This document shows positions 15,493 to 23,878 of a stretch of 24,385 bases of DNA, piece by piece. Below the pieces are notes generated by a model. That model was not told the DNA's origin. It did no database searches and was given only the letters and a program-made list of their open reading frames with translations. The DNA comes from Deltaproteobacteria bacterium (GTDB taxonomy: Bacteria; Desulfobacterota; Syntrophia; Syntrophales; UBA2210). Numbering within the stretch: the first letter of the stretch is position 1; each line of letters starts with the position of its first letter. The stretch covers positions 1 through 24,385 of the forward strand of contig JAUVXT010000009.1 of assembly GCA_030603465.1 (NCBI GenBank), read 5' to 3'. A program made the translations under genes and the position numbers.

Positions 15493-16134
15493 CTATTCGC
15501 CATACACTTCCAGCTTTCCCGACTCTTCCATCTCTTTCAGCCATTTCGGGTGCTGCTTCTTTGCCCAGGCCCTGGTAACCCAGCCGCTGAACATAGCAGA
15601 AGCGGAGCCGGGAGAGCCGATCGTTCCGAGATAGAGATGGACAAAGAAAAAGGGAGTTATAACAAAAAATCCGAGGGCGTGGAGAAAATACATAGTTCTC
15701 ACCCAGACAACCGGCAGACTCAACGGGAACCACATGATCAATCCGCTTACAGCCATAACAACCCCAAAAAGCGCCACAGCAAGGAAAAATATCTTTTGCC
15801 CGGGATTATATTTTCCTACTTCAGGAACATTATCCACATGCCAGAGATAACCACCTGCCGCCTTAATCCATTCCACATCCTCGGGAAATTTGAAAATACC
15901 GGCCTCTTTCCACCACATCAGGATAGAAAAGAGGAGCGCTACAATGAATATCAACCCGGTAAAATTATGCACATATTTGAGATTCTTTAACCCTCCCACA
16001 GGGATGGAAAGAAAGCTAAAGGAGTGATACATCATCCCCAGTCCGCTTATAATCAAAACGATACAGGAGATAGCCAGCCCCCAGTGTATTATCCTTTCAA
16101 ATGCGTCAGTCGCTTTTATCATTCCTTTTCTCAT
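15493..16134 (-). CDS. fdnI: Formate dehydrogenase-N subunit gamma (cytochrome b556)
   Basis: This is the membrane anchor that carries two b hemes and reduces quinone with electrons from FdnH. The 213-residue protein has four hydrophobic segments and histidines at the expected places: His17 (FERIIHWGLAIS), His56 (LKYVHNFTGLIF), His152 (YFLHALGF) and His166 (FFVHLYLG). This closely follows the E. coli FdnI pattern of heme and quinone-site histidines. I chose ATG 16134, one nt after the fdnH stop and with GGGGGTG upstream; the open frame extends further upstream inside fdnH but that part does not resemble the family. The gene ends the fdnGHI operon before the terminator. Confidence 0.93.
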   Translation of the reverse strand: MRKGMIKATDAFERIIHWGLAISCIVLIISGLGMMYHSFSFLSIPVGGLKNLKYVHNFTGLIFIVALLFSILMWWKEAGIFKFPEDVEWIKAAGGYLWHVDNVPEVGKYNPGQKIFFLAVALFGVVMAVSGLIMWFPLSLPVVWVRTMYFLHALGFFVITPFFFVHLYLGTIGSPGSASAMFSGWVTRAWAKKQHPKWLKEMEESGKLEVYGE

Positions 16135-16135
16135 A

Positions 16136-16933
16136 CTATTCACCCCCTTTCGCGTTAACCTGGTTTCCATCTTCGTCAGGGGTTTTGGGTCCATGAGTAA
16201 TATAATGGAGAAAAGATCCGGCGATTGCGCCTCCCACAGCAAGCAAGCTGAGTGGCTTGAGCCAGTCCTTCCAGGCTATAACGTTTAGTGGCACTCTCGG
16301 GTATTCCGGTAATCCGTCGTACACACTCACTTTTTCCGGAAGTATGTACACCATATGAGTTCCACCAACAAATTTATCACCGTATACTGTGGCATCTCCT
16401 CCAAGAACCTCAACCCTCTTATATGCTGCCTTCAGCATTTCCGCCTTATCGCCAAACTGGAGGGCGCCTGTGGGGCAGGCCTTGACACAGGCCGGCTCCA
16501 TATCATTCTCTATCCTGGAAAGGCACATATCGCATTTGGAAACCTTGTCCGCTTTGGAATCATATTTCGGCACTCCAAAGGGACAGACAGCGACACATTC
16601 CTTGCAGCCTATGCATTTTCCGTTATCGATACCGACAGTACCCTGTTTTGTATAGTAAAGAGCGCCGCTGGGGCATACCTTTACGCAGGCGGCATCCGTG
16701 CAGTGCATGCACGCATCCTTTCTGAACAACCATTTCACTCCGCCGTTACCATCGGATATTTCCTGATATTTTATGACCACCCAGTTGTTAGGTTGAAGGT
16801 CTGGAGGATTCTGGTATGATCCACTGTTGTAGGTCTGCTTTGCAGGCAACTGGTTCCATTGCTTGCACGCAACCTGACAGGCCCTGCATCCATAACATTT
16901 TGAAAGATCACATAGTTTGATTTTTTCAGTCAT
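16136..16933 (-). CDS. fdnH: Formate dehydrogenase-N subunit beta (4 x [4Fe-4S])
   Basis: This electron-transfer subunit links the catalytic FdnG to cytochrome b FdnI. Sixteen cysteines in four groups fit four [4Fe-4S] clusters: Cys13/16/19/23, Cys75/78/83/87, Cys107/110/113/117 and Cys134/137/149/153. A single C-terminal hydrophobic helix near residues 226-246 (LKPLSLLAVGGAIAGSFLHY) anchors it in the membrane, as in E. coli FdnH. There is no signal peptide, so it is expected to cross with FdnG by the Tat route. It starts 3 nt after the fdnG stop. At 265 residues it is a little shorter than the E. coli protein (about 294). Confidence 0.94.
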   Translation of the reverse strand: MTEKIKLCDLSKCYGCRACQVACKQWNQLPAKQTYNSGSYQNPPDLQPNNWVVIKYQEISDGNGGVKWLFRKDACMHCTDAACVKVCPSGALYYTKQGTVGIDNGKCIGCKECVAVCPFGVPKYDSKADKVSKCDMCLSRIENDMEPACVKACPTGALQFGDKAEMLKAAYKRVEVLGGDATVYGDKFVGGTHMVYILPEKVSVYDGLPEYPRVPLNVIAWKDWLKPLSLLAVGGAIAGSFLHYITHGPKTPDEDGNQVNAKGGE

Positions 16934-16936
16934 TTG

Positions 16937-19900
16937 CTACACCCCCTTCCTTTCAACATTTACCATGAAGGCCTTACTCTCGGGGATCATGGTATTGGCA
17001 TCGCCGATGAATGGTGTCAGCAGATTGGCGGAATCGCCGGAAGTAAAGACTTCGGGCTTTTTGTCGCCTATGACATATTTTCTCATAGCCGTTGTTACCC
17101 ATCCGTAATGCCAGGGAATTCCCACTTCATGAATGGTCGCTCCGCCCACTTCGAAGGGTTTGATCCTCTGTGTTACAATCGCAACAGCCTCAACTTCACC
17201 TCTGGCCGACTTCACAATGACCCTTTCACCGTTCTTGATTCCCCTTATCTCTGCAAGCTCCACGCTCATCTCGACAAACATATCTGGTTGCAGCTCGGCA
17301 AGCCACGAACACCATCTTGTCATGAGTCCTGTCTGCCAGTGCTCCGTCACACGATAGGTGGAACAGACATAGGGGAACCTCGGATCACAGGTGGCCCTTA
17401 AATCGATACCATTTTTATTTATCTTATCCCATCTCGTGATAACGGGATTGATAAACTGCGGTGACATGAGGTTTTTCTCAATGGGACATTCCAGGGGTTC
17501 GTAGTGCTCGGGGAATGGCCCGTCTGCGCGGCCTGGGCCAAAAATATTCCCAACACCGTGCGGTTTCATGATAAACGGGGGCCTCCCTCCACCTGGGGCG
17601 GCAACACCATCGGGAACATCGCCCACCCATTTGTAACCATTCCACATGATAACCGGCTCTTCCCTGTCCCAGGGCATTCCCGTATGAGGATCGACAGAAG
17701 CGCCGTTGTAAATGATCCTGCGGTTGACAGGCCAGCACCACGCCCAATCAGAATAGAGTCCTATGCCGGAGGTATCGCTACCGTGCCTTCTGGCGGCCAT
17801 ATTCCCCTTTTCCGTATAGGAATTGCAGTAGAGCCAGTTTCCCGAAGATGTGGAACCGTCATCCTGGAGATAGGCAAAACTGGGAACAAGCGTACCCTTC
17901 TTGTACACTTTACCCTTTATCTTTGTATCTTTCAGGAAGTACCCGTTGATCTCCCGGGCTATGCTGTGGGGATCGAGGTGATGTATCTTGCAGTCCGTTC
18001 CCATGGGTCCATAATTCCAGCTCAACTTGGTGATGGCCTCGGCAAGGGGACCACCTTCCTTTGTATAGAGATCCCTCAGCCTGTGGAACAGTTCATTGAT
18101 TATCTCTCCATCGGGCATGGCCTCTCCGGGGGGATTAACCGCCTTGTACCGCCACTGCATCCAGCGGCCGCTGTTTGTGATACTCCCCTCCTTCTCTATG
18201 GAGGCGGCACATGGGAGCATAAAGACTTCCGTTTTGATCTTCTTGGGATCCATGCCGGGTCCCTTCCAGAAGGAGCCCGTCTCATTATCAAAGATATTGA
18301 CATTGACCATCCAGTCCAGCTTCGAAAGCGCCTCTCTCGTCTTATTGGAGCTGGGGCCGCTGCATGCGGGATTCTGACCCCATGCAAAGAATCCGGTGAA
18401 TTCTCCTCTGTACATGGCATCGAAGAGACTCAACCAGGAGTAATTTTTCCCGTCATCTATCTTGGGCTGATATGAATAGGCCTCGTCCAGCGTGGCATTC
18501 ATATCATAGTGGGCACAGAGGAGACTGGCCATATATTTGGGATAATTCTTCCACCAGTTCAGGCTCTTGGGCTCCACGGTCGTCGGTGTGTTGGCCGCAT
18601 TATGCTCTGCAAGAGTAGCCTGAGAGGCCAGCGGAGTCTTCAGGTATCCCGGCAGGATGTGGAAGAGGAGACAATGATCCGTTGAACCCTGGACATTGGA
18701 CTCTCCTCTTAAGGCATTTATCCCGCCGCCTGCAACACCCATATTGCCGAGCAGCAACTGAATGATAGACATGGCCCTGATATTCTGGACACCCACCGTA
18801 TGCTGCGTCCACCCCATGGCGTACATAACCGTTCCCGCCTTCCCCGTCTCTCCCGTTTTCGCGTACTCTTCATAGACGGCAAGCAGTTTGTCCTTCGGTG
18901 TCCCCGTAATACTGGAAACAGTTTCCACATCATACCTGGAATAATGTTTCTTAAGAAGCTGGAAGACACAGTTGGGATCCCGAAGTGTCATATCCTTCTT
19001 TGCGACGCCGTCGGCATCGGTCTGAACGGCCCAGGTCGATTTATTATATTTGTGCCCTTCAAGGCCGGAGAATACACCGTCGTTTTCTCCCGGAAGTTCG
19101 AATTCCGGATTCACCAGGAAGGTTGCATTGGTGTAATACTTTACATATTTTTCCTGGATCAGATTGTTGTCCAGGATGTACTTGATCGCACCGCCCAAAA
19201 AGGCGATATCCGTACCCGATCTTAGGGCGGCATAGATATCCGCCTTGGAAGATGTCTGGGTAAACCTGGGATCAACGCTGATCAACTTGGCACCCCGTTC
19301 CATCGCCTTGCTTACATATTTAAAGGAAATGGGATGATTAGAGGCGGCATTGCTTCCCATAATCAAAATACAATCACTGTTTTGTATATCGATCCAGTGA
19401 TTGGTCATCGCACCGCGTCCGAACGACTCTGCCAGAGCCGCAACAGTTGCGGAGTGTCAGATACGGGCCTGATGTTCAATATAAACCAGACCCAACCCCC
19501 TCAGTAATTTTTGATAGATGAAACATTCCTCATTGTCCATGGCAGCGCTTCCAACCGAGGCTATTCTCTCAGTCCGGTTGACTATCTGCCCTTTTCCGTT
19601 TGTTGTTTTAAAGCTTGTATCCCTGCTTTCCTTGATATTTCCGGCCATCTTATCAAGGGCCCATTCCCAGGACACCGCCTTCCACTCTGATGAATAGGGA
19701 GCCCGGTACAGGGGCTTGTCAAGCCGGTTATCATTAACCGCCAACTGATAGATAGACCCTCCCTTACTGCATAGTGACCCCCTGTTAATGGGATGATCCG
19801 GATCACCTTCAGTATTTATAACCTTACCATTTCTCGTGGAGACTATAATACCGCATCCGACCGCGCAGTAAGGACAGATCGTTGTGGTTTCTTTTGCATA

Positions 19901-20014
19901 TTTGATCTTTAATGGTTGTGCATATGAGGATACCGGTTTCAGATTTATGCCAATCCCGCTTGCCATCAATGCTGCTCCGGAGATCTTCAAGAAACCTCTT
20001 CTGCTAACATCCAT
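16937..20014 (-). CDS. fdnG: Formate dehydrogenase-N subunit alpha, selenocysteine-containing
   Basis: This catalytic subunit oxidises formate to CO2 at a Mo or W bis-pterin centre. It begins with a twin-arginine signal (SRRGFLK, residues 4-10, then a hydrophobic stretch), so the enzyme faces outside the cytoplasm. A [4Fe-4S] site is formed by Cys47, Cys50, Cys54 and Cys82. An in-frame UGA at 19459-19457 is codon 186 in the context QARI-Sec-HSATVAALAESFGRG, the active-site context of FdnG, so the frame continues to 16937 for 1025 residues, near the E. coli 1015. The C-terminal pterin-binding domain is complete. GAAAGGAG precedes ATG 20014. It is the first gene of fdnGHI. Selenocysteine machinery (selABCD) is not in the window. 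Automated calling would split it at the UGA into 185- and about 823-residue pieces. Confidence 0.95.
19411..19459 (-). promoter_or_regulatory. Selenocysteine UGA and candidate bacterial SECIS hairpin
   Basis: The UGA at 19459-19457 is followed by a stretch able to fold. CTGTT (19446-19442) can pair with GGCAG (19433-19429, two G-U pairs), leaving a loop GCGGCTCT that starts about 15 nt after the UGA and has GGCU about 18 nt after it, close to the position of the SelB-binding GGUC loop in E. coli fdhF. An alternative stem is CCGCAA/TTGCGG just upstream. The recoding is well supported by protein context; the exact SECIS fold is a guess. Confidence 0.65.
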
Positions 20015-20036
20015 AACAATCTGCTCCTTTCTAAAG

Positions 20037-20051
20037 TTTACGTTCCGTAAA
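20037..20051. promoter_or_regulatory. Palindrome in the fdnG leader, operator candidate
   Basis: TTTACGTTCCGTAAA has 6-bp arms around a 3-nt centre. It lies between the fdn promoter and its ribosome-binding site, about 23 nt before ATG 20014, a place suited to repression. The binding protein is unknown. Confidence 0.45.
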
Positions 20052-20086
20052 ATAAATTAATCCATAATAATTAAAATGGACGGATT

Positions 20087-20115
20087 CCTATACAATTAAT
20101 GACATTTTGTGTCAA
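20087..20115 (-). promoter_or_regulatory. Sigma70-like promoter of fdnGHI
   Basis: On the minus strand TTGACA (20115-20110) and TATAGG (20092-20087) are 17 nt apart; the start would be near 20081, with a leader of about 67 nt. An inverted repeat TGACA-N5-TGTCA (20100-20114) overlaps the -35 box and could be a regulator site. Confidence 0.65.
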
Positions 20116-20176
20116 GCATTATTTTAATTTTTTTTCATTAATTATATGATATAAAGTAATAGGTTTAACGGCAAGC

Positions 20177-20205
20177 TTGATCTCTTCTCCCTGATCCGCT
20201 AAAAT
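20177..20205 (+). promoter_or_regulatory. Candidate promoter of the DUF364-mobB unit
   Basis: TTGATC (20177-20182) and TAAAAT (20200-20205) are 17 nt apart. The leader would be short, about 12 nt, just enough for the AAGGAAG site at 20214-20220. Confidence 0.4.
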
Positions 20206-20224
20206 AAAACATTAAGGAAGAAAT

Positions 20225-20980
20225 ATGATAAGACAAGGAACAATATCCCGCCGGCTTTACGAACACCTGGCAGAAAGAGGAAAAAGATTTCACGTTGCAG
20301 AGGCAAGGATCGGTCTCGGCTATGTGGGAGTAATGCTGGAGAGTAAAGGCATGGGGCTCGCCGCCCTTTTGAGATCGGAATTACAGGGAGGCTGTTCCGT
20401 TCTCAACGAAGCCGGAAGTCTTGCCGGAATAAAGGTTGCGGTCCTTTTAAAACACCTGGTTGATGGGGAAAATCCCCTGGAAAGAGCCCTGGGGCTGGCC
20501 TCTGCGAACGCCATAATTTCACCGGAAGGGCCGGAAGTGGAGAGGGATACTATCGCGTTGATGGATCTAACTTCAGCGGACAGGGTTGCAATGGTAGGTT
20601 ATTTCGGCCCACTCCTGAAGCAGATACAAAAAAGAGGGGCGGCGCTTTCCATAATTGAGAGAAACGCAGAAAGATCTGAAGTCCCTGACAGGAAGTCCAG
20701 AGAAAGAATATTAAAAGAATGTACGGTGGCGATCATAACCGCCACTGCGATACTCAACAATACGATAGAAGATGTTCTCAATAGCCTGGGGGAACCACGG
20801 CATGTGACGATACTTGGCCCCTCGACTCCCCTGTGCAGAGAGATCTTTGAGGGAACTCCGGTCACGCATCTGGGCGGTTCGGCCGTTGTAGACAGAGAAA
20901 AGGTCTTTCAAATCATTTCCGAGGCAGGAGGAACTCCTGCCATGCGCCCCTACCTGCGCTTCGTCAATATCTTATTTTAA
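20225..20980 (+). CDS. DUF364 domain protein (putative metal-chelation family)
   Basis: This 251-residue soluble protein has the DUF364 pattern in its C-terminal half: a Rossmann-like start VAMVGYFGPLL (about 127-137), then VAIITATAILNNTIEDVL, then TILGPSTPLCREIF and THLGGSAVVD. The family is described as possible heavy-metal chelators, some linked to molybdenum or to Fe-S cofactors; no reaction is established. It is 13 nt upstream of mobB and divergent from fdnGHI, so a part in Mo/W handling or cofactor insertion for the formate dehydrogenase is a reasonable guess. AAGGAAG precedes ATG 20225. The N-terminal 110 residues (helical, with LGYVGVMLE) probably correspond to the partner domain often found before DUF364. 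Confidence 0.78.
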   Translation: MIRQGTISRRLYEHLAERGKRFHVAEARIGLGYVGVMLESKGMGLAALLRSELQGGCSVLNEAGSLAGIKVAVLLKHLVDGENPLERALGLASANAIISPEGPEVERDTIALMDLTSADRVAMVGYFGPLLKQIQKRGAALSIIERNAERSEVPDRKSRERILKECTVAIITATAILNNTIEDVLNSLGEPRHVTILGPSTPLCREIFEGTPVTHLGGSAVVDREKVFQIISEAGGTPAMRPYLRFVNILF

Positions 20981-20993
20981 ACAAGGAGAGATA

Positions 20994-21491
20994 ATGATCC
21001 CTATCGTTTCAATTATAGGAAAATCGAATACCGGCAAAACTACATTAATTGAGGGGTTGATCCGCGAAATAACACACAGGGGATACCGGGTAGCCACGAT
21101 AAAACACAACCGCCACGGTTTTGAAATCGACCATGAAGGTAAAGACAGCTGGAAACACAGAAGGGCGGGGGCCCACCTGACTGTTATAGCTTCACCCGAG
21201 CAGGTCGCCCTCATAGAAGACACCAAAAAAGATTATGCCATCGCCGAACTGAGAGACAGGTATATCAGCGAGGTGGATATTATCCTCATTGAAGGTTACA
21301 AAAAGAACCCCTATCCGAAGATCGAGGTGTACCGCAAAGAGATAAGCGGCCAACCCCTCGCCACCAGCGATGACAACCTGATAGCCATAGTGACCGAAGA
21401 CCCCGTCACAGTGGATGTCCCCCGATTTCATAAGGAAGACATCGTTGAGATAACGGATTTGATAGTGGATCTTTTTCTGGATCAACAGTGA
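20994..21491 (+). CDS. mobB: Molybdopterin-guanine dinucleotide biosynthesis protein MobB
   Basis: MobB is a GTP-binding helper of MobA in adding GMP to molybdopterin, giving the cofactor that FdnG needs. The 165-residue protein has the P-loop GKSNTGKTT (9-17), the conserved TIKHNRHGFEIDHEGKDSW block with its His/Asp pairs, the RRAGA segment, and IILIEGYKKNPYPKIEV. AAGGAG precedes ATG 20994, 13 nt after the DUF364 stop. The unit is divergent from fdnGHI, sharing the 210-nt regulatory region. MobA is not in view. Confidence 0.94.
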   Translation: MIPIVSIIGKSNTGKTTLIEGLIREITHRGYRVATIKHNRHGFEIDHEGKDSWKHRRAGAHLTVIASPEQVALIEDTKKDYAIAELRDRYISEVDIILIEGYKKNPYPKIEVYRKEISGQPLATSDDNLIAIVTEDPVTVDVPRFHKEDIVEITDLIVDLFLDQQ

Positions 21492-21495
21492 TGGG

Positions 21496-21587
21496 GTCGT
21501 AAAAGGCTCCACTATGCCGACCTGTGTCTGCGTGCGGGCACGCACAGGCAGAGACGTCGGCAGGATAATTGAAAGTAACTTTTACGA
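21496..21587. repeat. Inverted-repeat element with 9-bp terminal repeats
   Basis: TCGTAAAAG (21497-21505) and CTTTTACGA (21579-21587) are perfect inverted ends. Inside, TGCCGAC and GTCGGCA (21515-21521, 21556-21562) pair, and within that GCGTGC/GCACGC (21530-21535, 21538-21543) or alternatively CCTGTG/CACAGG (21521-21526, 21543-21548) pair. It starts 5 nt after the mobB stop. The nested layout resembles small non-coding palindromic elements; no ORF is present. Confidence 0.65.
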
Positions 21588-21602
21588 AACATGTTTTATT
21601 AT

Positions 21603-21692
21603 GGCCGATGGGGGCATCGGCCCCTACATATGGTAGGGCCTGTTCCCCGAACAGGCCGATGCTGCCGCTGGTTCAATCTTGCAGATTGAACC
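21603..21692. repeat. Three consecutive strong hairpins
   Basis: Three separate perfect stems follow each other. GGCCGATG/CATCGGCC (21603-21610, 21615-21622) has a GGGG loop. GGCCTGTTC/GAACAGGCC (21637-21645, 21649-21657) has a CCC loop. GGTTCAATC/GATTGAACC (21670-21678, 21684-21692) has a 5-nt loop. None has a good T-run, and there is no protein-coding frame across them. Together with the element just upstream they fill nearly all of 21492-21754. Confidence 0.7.
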
Positions 21693-21754
21693 CCAACATT
21701 AAAGAGATGAGGATTTTTCTTGCGCAGACGGGAGGGTTTTTATATTAACTGGGT

Positions 21755-22093
21755 ATGAACGACTTTGACTACTGGAATATTATCAAGTGGGTCCTCATTG
21801 TCCTCCTGGCCGGTTTTATCGGACAGTTTGGCAAGAGCCTTGCCAAATACTTTATGGCAAAGGGAAAGGTCTTAAAAAAAGACAAGGGCCCGGATGACAC
21901 GGAACAATCGGTCCTTCAGATAAATAATGACAACCCGGCGGACGATCCATCGGCAGTTAATGACAACAAGTCATCTCCGGATTTGGCCGGGGACGCAGCG
22001 AAAGAAAGGGCCAAACAGAAAAAGAAGGCGCTTAAGGCCCTGACCAAGCAGAAGAAGAAAGATGCCAAGCAACTGAAAAAAGAGGGGGAATAA
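21755..22093 (+). CDS. Small single-pass membrane protein with Lys-rich tail
   Basis: I do not recognise this 112-residue protein. It has one hydrophobic helix at about residues 10-25 (IIKWVLIVLLAGFIGQFG), a hydrophilic Asp/Asn/Ser-rich linker (45-80) and a strongly basic, probably helical tail (83-112) with repeated KQKKK. The positive tail after the helix suggests that the C-terminus stays in the cytoplasm, where it might bind nucleic acid, membrane lipid or an acidic partner. The ribosome-binding site is poor. It stands alone after a hairpin cluster and converges with the BKACE gene. Composition looks coding, but without a family it stays hypothetical. Confidence 0.55.
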   Translation: MNDFDYWNIIKWVLIVLLAGFIGQFGKSLAKYFMAKGKVLKKDKGPDDTEQSVLQINNDNPADDPSAVNDNKSSPDLAGDAAKERAKQKKKALKALTKQKKKDAKQLKKEGE

Positions 22094-22137
22094 TATTCTC
22101 TACCTGTCTTAAAGGGAGTTAAGCTGCCGTTAGCGAT

Positions 22138-22980
22138 CTAGATATCGTGAGGGTTCTTCAGCCCCAACATTGCCCGTGCCTCTTTCGCCGTGGCAACATT
22201 TCGCCCCAGTCTTTCGGCGAGATCGGCGGCCAACTCAACGGTGTGCGCGTTGTCTCTGGCGAGGACGCCCTTCTTCACATAGATATTGTCCTCGAAGCCT
22301 ACCCTGACGTGTCCTCCCATAATCATGCTCATTGTTATCATGGGAAGCTGAAATCTCTGTATTCCAAGGACGCTCCACAGGGCTCCTTCGGGGAGCTTGT
22401 CCTTCATGAACAGCAGATCTTCCGGCTCACCGCCCACCCCCCATTTTACTCCCATGCATAGCTGGAAGTAGGGAGGATCATCGATCAGGCCTCGCTTTAT
22501 CAGGTCATTGGCCTGGTGTATGTGTCCCACATCGAAGACCTCAATCTCCGGTTTTACGCCCATCTCCTGCATGGTCTTCGACGCACTTTCGCCCCACTCC
22601 AGCGTGTTGATGAATGTCTTGTCGAAGAAATTAAGGGAACCGTGGTCGAAAGAGCAGATATCCGGCTTCAAGTATATGGGCATCAGGCGTTCCTTCATGG
22701 TATCAGGACCGGATAGGCTGAATCCGCTGGTGGTAAGATTTATTATTATATCACACTTTCCCCGAATCCCTTCCAAGACTTTTTTGAAGAGCCCTTCCTT
22801 GAAATCGGGCGCGCCCGTCTCCGGATCCCTCACATGGACATGAACAATAGCGGCGCCGGCTTTATGACAGTCAACGGCAGACTGAATTATTTCCTCCGGG
22901 GTGTAGGGAACGGCAGGGTTCATCTCCTTGGTTGGCCGTGATCCGGTCACTGCAGCAGTAATTATTATCTTCTTATCCAT
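22138..22980 (-). CDS. BKACE family (DUF849) beta-keto acid cleavage enzyme
   Basis: BKACE enzymes condense a beta-keto acid with acetyl-CoA and split it into acetoacetate and a CoA ester. The best known is Kce, which acts on 3-keto-5-aminohexanoate in lysine fermentation. The 280-residue protein has the zinc ligands His47 and His49 (VHVHVRD) and Glu230 (GFEDN), a TIM-barrel pattern, and the NLTTSG and FDHGSLNFF segments. The family covers many substrates, and without kdd, kal or kamA-type neighbours lysine fermentation cannot be claimed. It has AAAGGGG before ATG 22980. It is on the same strand as the cytochrome b genes upstream but 112 nt away behind a hairpin. Confidence 0.88.
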   Translation of the reverse strand: MDKKIIITAAVTGSRPTKEMNPAVPYTPEEIIQSAVDCHKAGAAIVHVHVRDPETGAPDFKEGLFKKVLEGIRGKCDIIINLTTSGFSLSGPDTMKERLMPIYLKPDICSFDHGSLNFFDKTFINTLEWGESASKTMQEMGVKPEIEVFDVGHIHQANDLIKRGLIDDPPYFQLCMGVKWGVGGEPEDLLFMKDKLPEGALWSVLGIQRFQLPMITMSMIMGGHVRVGFEDNIYVKKGVLARDNAHTVELAADLAERLGRNVATAKEARAMLGLKNPHDI

Positions 22981-23039
22981 CCATTATCCCCTTTCAATAT
23001 GGCATGACCACCTTTATACGGTGTTTTCATAACAATTCC

Positions 23040-23068
23040 TGAAATCTTCGGGATATTCCGAAGATTCA
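23040..23068. terminator. Stem-loop between the cytochrome b gene and the BKACE gene
   Basis: AATCTTCGG (23043-23051) and CCGAAGATT (23058-23066) form a perfect 9-bp stem with a 6-nt loop; two or three more pairs form if one A is bulged. It lies 25 nt past the cytochrome b stop on the minus strand, followed only by TTTC, so termination or processing is possible but weak. Confidence 0.45.
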
Positions 23069-23092
23069 TTCCTGGTTTCTCCTTGAAAACTA

Positions 23093-23878
23093 TTACACTG
23101 TTTTCTTTTCCTCTTCAGAGGTTATTGCTTCACTGTCATTAATCGTCTCGTCTGAAGCCTCAGTAGCGACATACGCCTCTTCCGGGGGCATCTCTTTGAT
23201 CTCCTCCACCCCACGGATTTCATCGATCCACAGGCAGTGCCGCTTCTCGGCGTAGTCCAGTTTGACGGAACCGCTAAAAATTCCCCGTAGCATTGGAAGG
23301 TTGGGCTTCAAGAGAATGGCCGCCACGTGGGCGATAAAGGCCAGTATAAAGAGGACGGCAAATATGTTGTGCAGCCATGTCGCCCAGGAGACAAAGGCAA
23401 AGGTCATCTGGGGATCGTAGATGTTCTTATAGGTCATGACGATGCCCGATATAATGAGGACGGCAATGATAACGGCCATTCCCATATAGGCAATCCGCTG
23501 TTCAGGCAGATACTTATGGAAGGGGGGCTCTTCGCCCTTTCCAAAAAATGTCTTGATGACATCTATGGATTCCTTCATGTCTCCCTTTTTAGGGAGCATC
23601 GCGTTGTGGCGAAGCATGCCGTGATAAATGATATGAAAGAACGACACGGCGATGAAGACAATGGACGCAATATAATGAATTTCCAGGTTAATCATAAAAT
23701 CGCCCGACCATGCCATTCCCGGTATATCGGTTATATAGTAGCGCCTCGGCAGGGGCATTTGAAAGAGGCCGGAAACAATCAACACAATTCCGGAAATCGC
23801 CAAGAACCAGTGTTCCAGAAGCTCAATCACACCGTGGCGAATTACCACACCTTTTTCTTCGATGATTCGATCAGCCAT
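23093..23878 (-). CDS. Formate-dehydrogenase-gamma-like cytochrome b subunit
   Basis: This membrane-bound diheme cytochrome b passes electrons between an Fe-S subunit and the quinone pool. The 261-residue protein has four hydrophobic segments with histidines His23 (LLEHWFLAISG), His68 (LEIHYIASI), His82/His86 (FFHIIYHG), His170 (WLHNIF) and His184 (AHVAAI), which fit two bis-His hemes. An acidic, Glu-rich tail follows the last helix (from about residue 210), unlike fdnI here. ATG 23878 overlaps the upstream Fe-S gene by 8 nt and is preferred to the longer open frame that starts inside that gene. Substrate of the parent enzyme is not visible. Confidence 0.82.
   Translation of the reverse strand: MADRIIEEKGVVIRHGVIELLEHWFLAISGIVLIVSGLFQMPLPRRYYITDIPGMAWSGDFMINLEIHYIASIVFIAVSFFHIIYHGMLRHNAMLPKKGDMKESIDVIKTFFGKGEEPPFHKYLPEQRIAYMGMAVIIAVLIISGIVMTYKNIYDPQMTFAFVSWATWLHNIFAVLFILAFIAHVAAILLKPNLPMLRGIFSGSVKLDYAEKRHCLWIDEIRGVEEIKEMPPEEAYVATEASDETINDSEAITSEEEKKTV

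Noticed and set aside
17504..18475. A 323-codon plus-strand frame opposite fdnG
   Set aside because: It is antisense to the conserved fdnG coding region, with no ribosome-binding site or family likeness.
16937..19408. An 823-residue open frame starting at ATG 19408 as a separate oxidoreductase gene
   Set aside because: It is the continuation of fdnG after the in-frame selenocysteine UGA at 19457-19459. The frame is the same, and protein similarity spans the codon.
21496..21692. CRISPR-like repeats or tandem riboswitches in the hairpin cluster
   Set aside because: The stems differ in sequence, there is no repeat-spacer periodicity, and no ligand-binding consensus is visible.
22138..22980. 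Assignment of the BKACE gene as kce of lysine fermentation
   Set aside because: None of the partner genes of that pathway are adjacent, and the family has many substrates.
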